DNA of 35,885 nt from Anthropogastromicrobium sp963652495 (GCA_963652495.1 CAVJTU010000024.1:1-35885), one strand, 5' to 3'; numbered from the stretch's first letter, positions 15,319-24,534 are shown. Notes: generated from the letters alone by a model not told the origin. Translations and numbers: made by a program.

Positions 15319-16250
15319 TAATCGTCATCTCTCCTGGCAAGATTTTGCTGTACACGATTATACAGCTCTCTGGCTGCGTTGTAACCCATCTTCTTCTGAC
15401 GGTAATTGACAGCCGCTGATTCTACAATAATCGCAAGGTTTCTGCCCGGACGAATCGGAATGTTATGGCAGACGATCTTATTTCCAAGAAACTCGGTATA
15501 ATGATCCTCCAGACCCAGACGGTCATACTCCTTATCCTTATCCCAATCCTCCAGATTGATTACCATGTCGATTGACTGTGTATTCTTAACTGCCTCGACA
15601 CCAAACAGTGTCTTGACATCAATGATTCCGATACCTCTAAGCTCAATAAAATGTCTTGTGATATCCGGCGCGCTTCCTACTAACGTCTCGTCACTTACCT
15701 TGCGGATCTCAACAACATCATCCGATACCAGACGATGGCCTCTCTTGATCAGTTCAAGCGCAGCTTCACTCTTTCCGATACCACTCTCGCCTGTGATTAG
15801 CACACCCTCGCCATATACATCGACAAGTACGCCATGGATGGAGATCGTCGGTGCCAGCTGAACGTTCAGCCAACGGATGATCTCTGCCATCAGAGGCGAT
15901 GTTTTCTTATCAGACAACATAACCGGAACCTTATACTTGCTCGCAATCTTTAAGAAAGTTTCACCTGGACAGTTGTTGGTGGAAAAAATGATGCACGGAA
16001 TCTCACTTGAAAGCAGCTTTTCATATGTTTCAAGACGCTGCTCCTCGCTCATGCGCTGCATGTAAGTAAACTCAACCACGCCGATCAGCTGTACACGCTC
16101 ACGGTCAAAGTGCTCATAGTAGCCTGCAAGCTGCAATGCCGGACGATTGACATCCGGGTGGTACAGCTTAATTTTGTCGGTGTTGATCTCCTTTGTCAAA
16201 AGTTCCAGATTCATTTTTTTAATCAATGCTGAAATCGTAACTCCGCTCAT
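15318..16250 (-). CDS. hprK: HPr(Ser) kinase/phosphorylase
   Basis: Bifunctional sensor enzyme: it phosphorylates HPr and Crh on Ser46 using ATP or pyrophosphate when glycolytic intermediates are high, and removes the phosphate when phosphate is high. It has 310 residues. The N-terminal regulatory domain (1-~130) is followed by the catalytic domain with His139 (SIHG), Walker A GESGIGKS (154-161), SDDVVEI, and the family signature ELRGIGIIDVKTLFGVEAV (203-221). AAGGAG lies 8 bases before the ATG. It is the first gene of an operon that ends with its probable substrate, the Crh-like protein, an arrangement seen in other Firmicutes. Confidence 0.97.
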   Translation of the reverse strand: MSGVTISALIKKMNLELLTKEINTDKIKLYHPDVNRPALQLAGYYEHFDRERVQLIGVVEFTYMQRMSEEQRLETYEKLLSSEIPCIIFSTNNCPGETFLKIASKYKVPVMLSDKKTSPLMAEIIRWLNVQLAPTISIHGVLVDVYGEGVLITGESGIGKSEAALELIKRGHRLVSDDVVEIRKVSDETLVGSAPDITRHFIELRGIGIIDVKTLFGVEAVKNTQSIDMVINLEDWDKDKEYDRLGLEDHYTEFLGNKIVCHNIPIRPGRNLAIIVESAAVNYRQKKMGYNAARELYNRVQQNLARRDDD

Positions 16251-16301
16251 AGATTTTTCTCCTTTTTTTAATTCGTCTTGGGGATTGTTTTTGCTGCCTT
16301 T

Positions 16302-16330
16302 ATTGTATCAACTGATGCCAGTTTTGTAAA
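16302..16330 (-). promoter_or_regulatory. Promoter of the hprK-murB-rapZ-whiA-crh operon
   Basis: Minus strand TTTACA (16330-16325, 5 of 6), 17-base spacer, TACAAT (16307-16302, 5 of 6), 52 bases before the hprK start. The five genes behind it overlap or lie within 7 bases of each other, so this promoter can serve them all. Confidence 0.75.
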
Positions 16331-16339
16331 CTCCTGAAT

Positions 16340-16365
16340 AAAAAAAAGCAGCTCATCTCACCGCT
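16340..16365 (-). terminator. Possible uvrC terminator
   Basis: A short stem AGCGG/CTGCT (one G-U pair) followed by eight Ts on the minus strand, directly after the uvrC stop. The stem is weak, so partial read-through into hprK is plausible. Confidence 0.45.
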
Positions 16366-16368
16366 AAT

Positions 16369-18372
16369 TCAAGTATCCTCCCGTGAATTGTGAAAAAACT
16401 CATATACTGCCTCGGCGGCGCGCTCATTCATGCCCTCGACATCGGATAACTGTGCGATGGTTGCCTCGCGAATCGCATAGATATCGCCGAACTGACGCAT
16501 CAGCGCAAGGCGGCGCTTCGGGCCGATACCCGGAATATCATCAAGAATAGAGTGAATCTCTTTTTTGCCGCGCAGACTCTTGTGATATTCGATGGCAAAG
16601 CGGTGTGCCTCGTCCTGCACACGTGTGATCAGGTGAAAGCCTTCCGAGTGTATGTCAATCGGAAGCTCTGCATTATTATAATACAATCCTCTTGTGCGAT
16701 GGTGATCGTCCTTTACCATACCGCAGACAGGTATGGAAAGTCCCAGTTTATTGAGCACTTCGAGTGCCATATTGACCTGACCTCTGCCGCCGTCCATCAT
16801 AATGACGTCCGGCAGGCGAAAGAAACTGTCCGCTGTGATGATATTTTTCTGAGACTGCTGCAAAGATGTGCCTTCGTGCTCCTTGCTGCTTGTATTGTGT
16901 AAATTTTCATCCTCTTTAATTGCGCGCTCAAATCGCCTTGTCAGTACCTCATACATGGACGCATAATCGTTTGGTCCATGCACTGTGCGAATCTTAAATT
17001 TGCGGTAATCATTTTTCTTTGGTTTGCCGCCCTCGAAGACCACCATTGAACCGACAGACTCCATACCGCTGGTATTGGAGATATCATATGCTTCCATGCG
17101 ATAAATATGCGGCAGATTCAGCCATTTTTCGATTTCCCTTAGCGCACCTGTTGTACGCTCCTCTTCGCGCCTGATGCGGTCTTTGTCCTGACGCAGCACA
17201 ATCCTTGCATTCTGCGCTGCAAGCTCAAGCATCTTTTCTTTGCGGCCACGTTTTGGCACAAGAAGTTCTACTTTTTTGCCGCGCTTTTTGCTAAGCCAGC
17301 TGCTCATGATTTCCATATCCTCAAGCTCGCATGGGACATAAATTTCACCCGGAAGAAATGGTGTTCCGGCATAATATTGCTTGATAAAGCTGCTCAAAAC
17401 ATCTGCCTCGCTATCACCGCCTGCCACGCTGACGTGATAGTGATCGCGCCCGATCAGCTTGCCCTCTCGCACAAAGAAGACCTGCACAACAGCATCCGAT
17501 CCTTCGATCGCACTGGCAATTACATCGCGGTCATTTAACGAACTGCTGTCAGTAATCTTTTGCTGCTGGGCAATCTTTGTGATGCCCTCTGCAAGGTCGC
17601 GATATTTTGCCGCTGTCTCAAACTCTAGTTTGTCGGCGGCTGCCTTCATCCTTTCCTCAAGTTCTTTTCGCAGCTGTACATAATTTCCATTCAGCAGTGA
17701 AATCACACGGTCAATCTGCTTATTATATTCTTCCTTCGTGACATATCCCTGACACGGCCCCATACACTGACCGATGTGATAATTGAGGCAGGGGCGTTCC
17801 TTTCCCTGATCGCGCGGCAATATACGATTGCAAGTGCGAATGCCAAAAAGCTTATGCACCAGTTCGAGCGTATCTTTTACTGCCAAACCGCTCGGATACG
17901 GGCCAAAATAGCGGCTCTTGTCACGCACCTGTTTATGCGCCAGCATGACTCTCGGAAAATCCTCGTCCACCGTGATGCGAATATACGGATATGCCTTATC
18001 ATCCATCAGCATCGTGTTATAGCGCGGGCGGTGCTTTTTGATCAGGTTGCATTCAAGAATCAATGCCTCCATCTCAGAGTCTGTCACAATATATTCAAAA
18101 TATGCTACATGCGAAACCATCTGCTCGATTTTGGCCGATGGCTTCTTACTGCGCTGAAAATATTGACGTACCCGGTTGCAAAGCCTGATGGCTTTTCCTA
18201 CATAGATGATCTCATCTGACGCATCATGCATCAAATAGACACCCGGCTTTGCCGGAAGCTTTTTCAGTTCATTTTCAATGTTAAATTCTTTGAAATTCTT
18301 CGCAGCGTTGTGATTTAAAATCTGCTCCCTTCGAGCTGAAACGTTGTCTTGCTCCCGATCATTTCGCTTCAT
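16369..18372 (-). CDS. uvrC: Excinuclease ABC subunit C
   Basis: Nucleotide excision repair nuclease that makes both incisions around a lesion loaded by UvrA/UvrB. It has 667 residues. Order: GIY-YIG domain (KPGVYLMHDASDEIIYVGKA, about 42-61); a Cys-rich region (CLNYHIGQCMGPC); a UVR domain that binds UvrB (ERMKAAADKLEFETAAKYRDL); an RNase H-like nuclease domain (AYDISNTSGMESVGSMVVF, VIMMDGGRGQ); and a C-terminal helix-hairpin-helix (IPGIGPKRRLALMRQFG). About 30 charged residues precede the family start, with no internal alternative ATG near the usual position. AAAGGA precedes the ATG. Confidence 0.97.
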   Translation of the reverse strand: MKRNDREQDNVSARREQILNHNAAKNFKEFNIENELKKLPAKPGVYLMHDASDEIIYVGKAIRLCNRVRQYFQRSKKPSAKIEQMVSHVAYFEYIVTDSEMEALILECNLIKKHRPRYNTMLMDDKAYPYIRITVDEDFPRVMLAHKQVRDKSRYFGPYPSGLAVKDTLELVHKLFGIRTCNRILPRDQGKERPCLNYHIGQCMGPCQGYVTKEEYNKQIDRVISLLNGNYVQLRKELEERMKAAADKLEFETAAKYRDLAEGITKIAQQQKITDSSSLNDRDVIASAIEGSDAVVQVFFVREGKLIGRDHYHVSVAGGDSEADVLSSFIKQYYAGTPFLPGEIYVPCELEDMEIMSSWLSKKRGKKVELLVPKRGRKEKMLELAAQNARIVLRQDKDRIRREEERTTGALREIEKWLNLPHIYRMEAYDISNTSGMESVGSMVVFEGGKPKKNDYRKFKIRTVHGPNDYASMYEVLTRRFERAIKEDENLHNTSSKEHEGTSLQQSQKNIITADSFFRLPDVIMMDGGRGQVNMALEVLNKLGLSIPVCGMVKDDHHRTRGLYYNNAELPIDIHSEGFHLITRVQDEAHRFAIEYHKSLRGKKEIHSILDDIPGIGPKRRLALMRQFGDIYAIREATIAQLSDVEGMNERAAEAVYEFFHNSREDT

Positions 18373-18419
18373 TTATAAATAAATCCTTTCGTTTGTCATA
18401 GGCGCCTTGTAAATTATTC

Positions 18420-18460
18420 ATAAGAGAAGCACAATCAAAATCTGATTGTGCTTCTCTTAT
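18420..18460 (-). terminator. ftsH terminator with 18-bp perfect stem
   Basis: ATAAGAGAAGCACAATCA (18420-18437) and its exact reverse complement (18443-18460) around a 5-base loop, 26 bases past the ftsH stop. The stem is unusually long and perfect; T-richness after it is modest. It separates ftsH from uvrC. Confidence 0.75.
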
Positions 18461-18486
18461 AACGAACCCATTCTGTCACGTTTTCC

Positions 18487-20499
18487 TTACTCGTTTCTTT
18501 CGTCAGATGAATTTACAATCGGACTGTCAGCTGTTGCCGTTTCCTGTGAAACTTCCTGTGAAGCTTCCTTTGAAATTTCTGCTGAATCAGCACCGTTTTC
18601 CTGCGAATCTGCTGCTGAATCGGCATCCATCCCTACCTGATGTTCCATCTGTTCCAGACGATATTTATGGAAAATTTCCATAAATTCCTTTCCGGTAATC
18701 GTCTCTTCCTTGATCAGAAACTCTGCCAGACGATCCATGACCTCTCGATTTTCCGAAAGCATCTGCTTTGCCTGCTCGTAGCATTTCTTGAGTGTTTCCT
18801 TCACAACCTGATCGATCTGGGCTGCGGTAGCATCGGCACAATTTAAGACCTTTCGTCCGTCCAAGTACTGATTCTCGACGGTTTCAAGTGCCATCAGACC
18901 AAACTCATCGGACATACCATACATCGTGATCATATTTCTTACATAAGCAGTTGCCTGCTCGATATCGTTTGATGCACCAGTTGTCACGCTGTTAAATACA
19001 AGCTCCTCTGCCGCACGTCCGCCGAGTGCCATGACAACCATATCCAGAATCTCTTCCTTAGAATTTAAGAACTTCTCCTCAGCCGGAGTCTGCATAACAT
19101 AGCCGAGCGCACCCATGGTTCTCGGAACAATTGTGATCTTCTGAACCGGCTCGGAGTCCTTTTGCAATGCGCTGATCAACGCATGACCAACCTCATGGTA
19201 GGAGACAATTCGTCTCTCTTTCTGGTTCATGACGCGATCCTTCTTCTCTTTGCCGACAAGAACGACCTCGACTGCCTCCAGAAGATCTTTCTGAGAAACG
19301 ACCTGACTTCCTCTCTTGACTGCTGTGATCGCTGCTTCGTTGATCATATTCGCCAGATCAGAACCAACAGCACCGCTTGTAGCAAGTGCGATTGCTTCCA
19401 GATCAACAGAATCATCCATACGCACATCCTTTGCGTGAACCTTCAGGATCGCGATACGTCCTTTCAAATCCGGCTTATCTACAATGACACGGCGGTCAAA
19501 ACGTCCCGGACGAAGCAGTGCCTTGTCCAAAATCTCCGGACGGTTTGTCGCTGCCATAACGAGTACGCCCTTGGATGCATCGAATCCATCCATCTCAGAG
19601 AGCAACTGATTTAATGTCTGCTCACGCTCATCATTTCCGCCATAGCGGGTATCTCTTGTCTTACCGATCGCATCAATCTCATCAATAAAAATGATACACG
19701 GTGCATTCTGCTGAGCGGTCTTAAACAAATCGCGCACTCTCGATGCACCGACACCGACAAACATCTCTACGAAGTCAGAACCGGACAGAGAAAAGAATGG
19801 TACTTTTGCCTCGCCTGCAACGGCTCTTGCCAGAAGTGTCTTACCAGTTCCCGGAGGGCCTACAAGAAGCGCACCCTTTGGCAGCTTCGCACCGATCTGC
19901 ACGTATTTTTGTGGATTGTGAAGAAAATCAACGATCTCCGTCAGAGACTCTTTTGCCTCATCCTCACCTGCCACATCAGCAAATGTCACACCAGTCGCAC
20001 GGCTCATATTTGTCGCCGTATTTGCTTTTCCAATGCCCATCATCCCGCCGGAACCACCGCCAATGCGTCTCATCAAAATGCTCATCAGAATCCAGATCAA
20101 TGCAATCGGCAGGATATACACTAGAAGGAATTCAATGATTGCCGAACCGGAACTATCCTCCGTACCCGTATACTCCACACCAGCCTCGTTTAACATCGGA
20201 AGCAGATTGGAATCCGGAAGATATGGCGTATAATATGTCATCCGAAGGTCGTTCTTCAGCGTAAAGGTGACTCTCGAACTTGAGATCTTTACGGTATCCA
20301 CTGTTCCTTCTTCCACTGCTGCTACAAATTCATCATATGTTACTTTCTTAGTCGTACTGCTCTTGACAAAAGAATTCAGTCCGGCTATCAGTGCAATCGT
20401 GACTGCCGCCACAATAGCCAAAATCACATACAACTGAAAATTTTGTTTCTTGTTGTTTCTGTTATTCCTGTTATCAGGTTTTCTTTGCCTGTCGTCCAT
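18487..20499 (-). CDS. ftsH: ATP-dependent zinc metalloprotease FtsH
   Basis: Membrane-anchored hexameric AAA+ protease that degrades misfolded membrane proteins and regulators. 670 residues: membrane span 1 (22-44), extracytoplasmic domain, span 2 (about 120-143), AAA module with Walker A GPPGTGKT (214-221), Walker B CIIFIDEIDA (268-277) and the second region of homology (ATNRPEILDKALLRPGRFDR), then zinc motif HEVGH (435-439). The last ~45 residues are a Ser/Glu/Asp-rich tail with repeated SQE/SAE steps, probably disordered. It has a strong promoter with a perfect -10 and stands divergent to pyrG. The common tilS-hpt neighbours are absent. Confidence 0.97.
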   Translation of the reverse strand: MDDRQRKPDNRNNRNNKKQNFQLYVILAIVAAVTIALIAGLNSFVKSSTTKKVTYDEFVAAVEEGTVDTVKISSSRVTFTLKNDLRMTYYTPYLPDSNLLPMLNEAGVEYTGTEDSSGSAIIEFLLVYILPIALIWILMSILMRRIGGGSGGMMGIGKANTATNMSRATGVTFADVAGEDEAKESLTEIVDFLHNPQKYVQIGAKLPKGALLVGPPGTGKTLLARAVAGEAKVPFFSLSGSDFVEMFVGVGASRVRDLFKTAQQNAPCIIFIDEIDAIGKTRDTRYGGNDEREQTLNQLLSEMDGFDASKGVLVMAATNRPEILDKALLRPGRFDRRVIVDKPDLKGRIAILKVHAKDVRMDDSVDLEAIALATSGAVGSDLANMINEAAITAVKRGSQVVSQKDLLEAVEVVLVGKEKKDRVMNQKERRIVSYHEVGHALISALQKDSEPVQKITIVPRTMGALGYVMQTPAEEKFLNSKEEILDMVVMALGGRAAEELVFNSVTTGASNDIEQATAYVRNMITMYGMSDEFGLMALETVENQYLDGRKVLNCADATAAQIDQVVKETLKKCYEQAKQMLSENREVMDRLAEFLIKEETITGKEFMEIFHKYRLEQMEHQVGMDADSAADSQENGADSAEISKEASQEVSQETATADSPIVNSSDERNE

Positions 20500-20565
20500 C
20501 CATTTCTCACCTTTCCTAATTTTCAGTACCTTTTACGCATGTGTGCAAATAGGTAAACTGTAATT

Positions 20566-20594
20566 ATTATATAATCGAACTTCCAATATTGCAA
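20566..20594 (-). promoter_or_regulatory. ftsH promoter
   Basis: Minus strand TTGCAA (20594-20589), 17-base spacer, TATAAT (20571-20566, perfect). The leader is about 60 bases. TTGCAA is self-complementary, so the same hexamer also faces pyrG, with AATAGT 17 bases away at 20612-20617. Confidence 0.75.
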
Positions 20595-20636
20595 GAAAAT
20601 TTCTGTGAAATAATAGTGGCGCAGAAAAAAAAATGG

Positions 20637-20665
20637 TTGTATAATAAGTCTGTTTTGATTATAAT
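20637..20665 (+). promoter_or_regulatory. Probable pyrG promoter
   Basis: TTGTAT (20637-20642), 17-base spacer, TATAAT (20660-20665, perfect -10). The leader is about 50 bases and ends in GAGGAGG before the ATG at 20725. No initial G-run of the kind used for reiterative pyrG control in Bacillus (GGG start) was noticed at the expected start site. Confidence 0.5.
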
Positions 20666-20724
20666 TTATCCATGCATTATTATTTACTGTTGACACATTT
20701 ATTTTTTCTTCAGAGGAGGTATTT

Positions 20725-22353
20725 ATGCCTGTTAAGTACGTATTTGTCACCGGAGGCGTTGTATCCGGACTTGGAAAAGGAATCACTGCCGCATCACTTG
20801 GCCGTCTGTTAAAGGCGCGCGGTTATACTGTGACCATGCAGAAGTTTGACCCTTATATCAACATCGACCCGGGAACAATGAACCCGGTTCAGCACGGTGA
20901 GGTTTTCGTCACCGATGATGGTGCAGAGACCGATCTGGATCTTGGTCACTATGAGCGCTTTATCGATGAGAGCCTCACCCGCAATTCCAATGTTACTACC
21001 GGAAAGGTTTACTGGAGCGTGCTGCAGCGCGAGCGCCGCGGCGATTACGGCGGCGGTACCGTACAGGTCATTCCTCACATCACAAATGAGATCAAGGATC
21101 GCTTTTACCGAAATTTCACAACCGATAAGACTGAAATCGCAATTATCGAGGTTGGCGGTACGGTCGGTGATATTGAAAGTCAGCCATTTTTGGAGTCCAT
21201 CCGTCAGTTCCAGCATGAGATCGGGCGCGGCAATTCCATGTTGATTCACGTTACGCTGATTCCATATCTGTCTGCTTCTCAGGAGTTAAAGACAAAGCCA
21301 ACTCAGGCAAGCGTCAAAGAGCTTCAGGGAATGGGGCTTCAGCCGGACGTTATCATGTGCCGAAGCGATTACCCGATGGGCGATCAGATGAAGGCAAAGA
21401 TTGGTCTGTTCTGCAACGTTCCTGTCAGCCACGTTTTGGAGAACTTAAACTGTGACGTTCTGTACGAGGTTCCGCTGATGCTTGAGGACGAGCATCTGGC
21501 TGATGTTGCCTGCGAATGTCTGAACCTTCCAAATCCAGAGCCGGATCTGGAAGAGTGGCGAGCAATGGTAAATGCATGGAAGAATCCGACAAGCACTGTA
21601 ACCGTTGCACTCGTCGGAAAGTATACTGCCCTTCACGATGCATATATCAGTGTTGTTGAGGCTCTTAAGCACGGCGGTGTTGCCCACCACGCAAACGTCA
21701 ATATCAAGTGGGTGGATTCCGAGCAGGTAACATCTGAAAATATAGGTGATATCTTAAAGGATGTGTCAGGTGTGATTGTTCCTGGTGGATTTGGCGATCG
21801 TGGTATCGAGGGCATGATTACCGCTATCCGCTATGCGCGCGAGCATAAGATTCCGTTCCTTGGCCTGTGCCTTGGTATGCAGATGGCCATCGTGGAGTTT
21901 GCACGCCACGTGCTGGATATCCGTGACGCGCACAGCATCGAGCTGGATCCGCAGACCGCACATCCGATTATTCATCTGATGCCAGACCAGAATGGTATCA
22001 CCGATATCGGCGGTACCTTACGTCTTGGTTCCTATCCATGTATCTTAGGAAAGGATACAAAAGCTTATCAGCTCTACGGCACTGAGAAAATTGCAGAGCG
22101 TCATCGTCACCGCTACGAAGTAAACAACGATTACCGCGCTGCTCTTACTTCTCACGGCATGACACTTTCCGGTATTTCACCGGACGGCCGCATCGTAGAG
22201 ATGATCGAGCTTCCGGATCACCCATGGTTTATCGGTACTCAGGCTCATCCAGAGTTAAAGTCCAGACCGAACCGTCCTCATCCGTTATTCAAGGGCTTCA
22301 TCGGGGCTGCACTGGAATATCAGCAGAAGAACGAAACCACTGGCGAAAACTAA
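20725..22353 (+). CDS. pyrG: CTP synthase
   Basis: Makes CTP from UTP, ATP and glutamine. 542 residues, the normal length. The N-terminal synthetase domain begins KYVFVTGGVVSGLGKGITAAS, with the CTP/UTP site region YINIDPGTMNPVQHGEVFVTDDGAETDLDLGHYERF in the family pattern. The C-terminal class I glutamine amidotransferase domain has PGGFGDRGIEGM, the nucleophile Cys382 in GLCLGMQ, and the His/Glu pair in TQAHPELKSRP. GAGGAGG stands before the ATG. It is a single gene with its own terminator, divergent from ftsH. Confidence 0.98.
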   Translation: MPVKYVFVTGGVVSGLGKGITAASLGRLLKARGYTVTMQKFDPYINIDPGTMNPVQHGEVFVTDDGAETDLDLGHYERFIDESLTRNSNVTTGKVYWSVLQRERRGDYGGGTVQVIPHITNEIKDRFYRNFTTDKTEIAIIEVGGTVGDIESQPFLESIRQFQHEIGRGNSMLIHVTLIPYLSASQELKTKPTQASVKELQGMGLQPDVIMCRSDYPMGDQMKAKIGLFCNVPVSHVLENLNCDVLYEVPLMLEDEHLADVACECLNLPNPEPDLEEWRAMVNAWKNPTSTVTVALVGKYTALHDAYISVVEALKHGGVAHHANVNIKWVDSEQVTSENIGDILKDVSGVIVPGGFGDRGIEGMITAIRYAREHKIPFLGLCLGMQMAIVEFARHVLDIRDAHSIELDPQTAHPIIHLMPDQNGITDIGGTLRLGSYPCILGKDTKAYQLYGTEKIAERHRHRYEVNNDYRAALTSHGMTLSGISPDGRIVEMIELPDHPWFIGTQAHPELKSRPNRPHPLFKGFIGAALEYQQKNETTGEN

Positions 22354-22374
22354 ATCATTTTATTACTCATAAAC

Positions 22375-22410
22375 AAGAAAGAGGCAGGCGCTCATGTCTG
22401 TCTCTTTCTT
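22375..22410 (+). terminator. pyrG terminator
   Basis: AAGAAAGAGgCAG, loop, CTGtCTCTTTCTT then a T-rich tail. It begins 21 bases after the pyrG stop. The left arm is A-rich, so it may act weakly in the other direction, after the GH127 gene. Confidence 0.8.
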
Positions 22411-22420
22411 ACTTTATTTT

Positions 22421-22492
22421 ATGATGTTGGGGTCAAAAGGCATTCTGACCCCTTTGATACCAGATTGCTACGTGCTTTGCAACTCTCGCAAT
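22421..22492. repeat. Dispersed intergenic repeat, copy 2
   Basis: About 72 bases matching 12044-12114 with few differences. It contains GGGGTCA-N10-TGACCCC, a perfect 7-bp hairpin, then TTGATACCAGATTGCTACG. As with copy 1 it lies between convergent genes (pyrG and the GH127 gene). The GGGTCAAAAGG core recurs just before the right terminal repeat at 35838-35848. Confidence 0.85.
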
Positions 22493-22506
22493 CTTCAAAA
22501 TCATTA

Positions 22507-24456
22507 TTAATCATTGATCCAAACGGTCATTTCGCCCTCATTGCGGTTTGCCCATGCATAGTACGGAATAAAAGTAAGCTTTCTCTCACGTCTTTTTACC
22601 TGTGAGCAATCATAGTACAGACCGTCATCTGCCGGACCATACTCTTCCTCTGCCGTCATGGTAATGCGTACAATACCGCCAAGAAGATCCGGAACAAACT
22701 CTTCATGAATGTCCTTCTTTCCTGCCAGATGAATCATCTGAAGTTCCTCTCCGTTGTCATCTTCCTCCAGACAATACACAACTGGTCCCTTCATAACAGC
22801 AGTCTTTCCGATATCCTGGCGAACCTTCGGATTTGCTTTTACAAATGTAACAGGCATTTCAAACACAAGTGTGATCTCATCACCGTTCTTTACCGGATCC
22901 TCCAGATAACCATAGCCATTCTCTGCGTGGCAGGATACTTCCATGCCATTTTTCTTTACAGTCATGCCTTTGCACCAGCCCGGTACACGGAATGCATACT
23001 CAAATGCGGCATCTTCCATAGATTCTACGCGAACCGAAACGGTTTCCTCCCACGGATAGGATGTCGTTACATGGAGCGTGATTTCCTTTCCATCTACTTC
23101 AGTCTGCATATCACTTCCAATAAACAGGTTCTGGTAAACCGTATTCCCCTCGGTTGAATAGATATATTCGCCAAGGGAAGTCATCATTCTGGCTAAATTT
23201 GGCGGACAACATGCGCACGCAAACCACTTCTGACGTCTCGGCTCTACATGGATGAGTCTCTGATCCTTCTTGACTGCCTTCGGCTTTACTGCCAATGGAT
23301 TGACATAGAAAAACTTCGTTCCATCAAGAGAGATTCCGCTGATGATGCCATTGTAGAGTGCCTTTTCCATTACATCGGCATATACACCATTTGTGTCCAT
23401 TTTCAGCATTCTCATGGCAAAGAATACAAGTCCGATCGCTGCGCATGTCTCACCATAGATCTCTTCATTTGGAAGATCATAATCAAACGTAAATGCCTCG
23501 CCGTAGGTACTGGAACCGATGGAACCAGTCACATACATCTGCCTGCGCACAACGTCATTCCACAATGTATGGCATGCCTTCTTTAAGGACTCATCGCCTG
23601 TCACTCTCGCTACATCTGCCATTCCCGAGTACAGATAAACAGCACGAACCGCATGTCCAACTGCTTCCTTCTGTTCTCTTACCGGCTTATGCGCCTGATA
23701 ATAGCCATATTGGAACAAAGACTCTTCCCAATAATACTTATTCTTATATTTCTTCTTTTCTTCAGCAAAGTAGTTTGGACTCTGCCCTCTCTGATTGATG
23801 AAATAAGCAGCCAGCTTTAAGTGCTTTGAATCCTTCGTGATCTCATACAGCTTCATAAGTGCCATCTCCAGCACCTCATGACCAGGATAACCTTTGAGCT
23901 TTCCTTCCTCCTCGCCGAACGTCTTGTCGATCAGATCGACATATTTGATCAGTGCTTTTAACAGCTTATCCTTTCCGGTTGCGTGATAATATGCACATGC
24001 TGCCTCAATGAAATGACCAAGGCAGTACATCTCGTGCGCGTCTGCAATATTGGTAAAACGCTTATCCAGACCATTGATAATAAAGTACGTGTCCAGATAA
24101 CCATCCGGCTGCTGTGCTGCACATACCAGATCAATCACATCATCAATCGTCTTCTCCAGTTTCTCATCCGGATGCCAGTTCAGTGAAAAAGCGGATGCCT
24201 CAATCCACTTGGCAAGGTCGCTGTCCTGGAACACACATCCGTGAAACTCTGCCTTTGCCTTGCTCTGATCAATCTCGCCTGAGGTGATGGCTGCTGCGGT
24301 CTTAAAATTTGCAATCGCATAGCTTGGCTCGGTATCCGGAAGGCGGTCGTTTAATGCCTCCCACTGATACGGAATTACTTTGTCGTGCACTGTCTTCATT
24401 TTTCCAGACCAGAACGTGTCTGTAATTTTTACATTTCTTCCTTTGATTGTCTCCAT
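22507..24456 (-). CDS. GH127-family beta-L-arabinofuranosidase-like enzyme (DUF1680)
   Basis: Glycoside hydrolase of 649 residues resembling HypBA1 of Bifidobacterium longum, which removes beta-L-arabinofuranose from plant hydroxyproline-linked arabinosides using a zinc-bound cysteine nucleophile. The diagnostic residues are present: the Zn-site pair in YGETCAA (Glu336, Cys338), and ACCPPN (Cys416, Cys417) with Cys416 as the expected nucleophile. Glu320 in TYGEAFTFDYDLPN is the probable acid/base. An (alpha/alpha) barrel is followed by beta domains. No signal peptide is seen, so it should act inside the cell on imported sugar. AAAGGA precedes the ATG. It is the last gene of the LacI-led operon. 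GH127 also includes other specificities, so the substrate is inferred. Confidence 0.88.
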   Translation of the reverse strand: METIKGRNVKITDTFWSGKMKTVHDKVIPYQWEALNDRLPDTEPSYAIANFKTAAAITSGEIDQSKAKAEFHGCVFQDSDLAKWIEASAFSLNWHPDEKLEKTIDDVIDLVCAAQQPDGYLDTYFIINGLDKRFTNIADAHEMYCLGHFIEAACAYYHATGKDKLLKALIKYVDLIDKTFGEEEGKLKGYPGHEVLEMALMKLYEITKDSKHLKLAAYFINQRGQSPNYFAEEKKKYKNKYYWEESLFQYGYYQAHKPVREQKEAVGHAVRAVYLYSGMADVARVTGDESLKKACHTLWNDVVRRQMYVTGSIGSSTYGEAFTFDYDLPNEEIYGETCAAIGLVFFAMRMLKMDTNGVYADVMEKALYNGIISGISLDGTKFFYVNPLAVKPKAVKKDQRLIHVEPRRQKWFACACCPPNLARMMTSLGEYIYSTEGNTVYQNLFIGSDMQTEVDGKEITLHVTTSYPWEETVSVRVESMEDAAFEYAFRVPGWCKGMTVKKNGMEVSCHAENGYGYLEDPVKNGDEITLVFEMPVTFVKANPKVRQDIGKTAVMKGPVVYCLEEDDNGEELQMIHLAGKKDIHEEFVPDLLGGIVRITMTAEEEYGPADDGLYYDCSQVKRRERKLTFIPYYAWANRNEGEMTVWIND

Positions 24457-24534
24457 ACTCGTCCTTTCTGCCCGCGCACAGCGGCTTTCATCATTTCTTA
24501 TTATGATTTCCTATTACTTTTCATTTTTCTGTCA

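Noticed and set aside
20690..20695. Perfect TTGACA just before pyrG as a -35 box.
   Set aside because: A matching -10 would fall on the ribosome site and start codon; the TATAAT at 20660 is a better choice.
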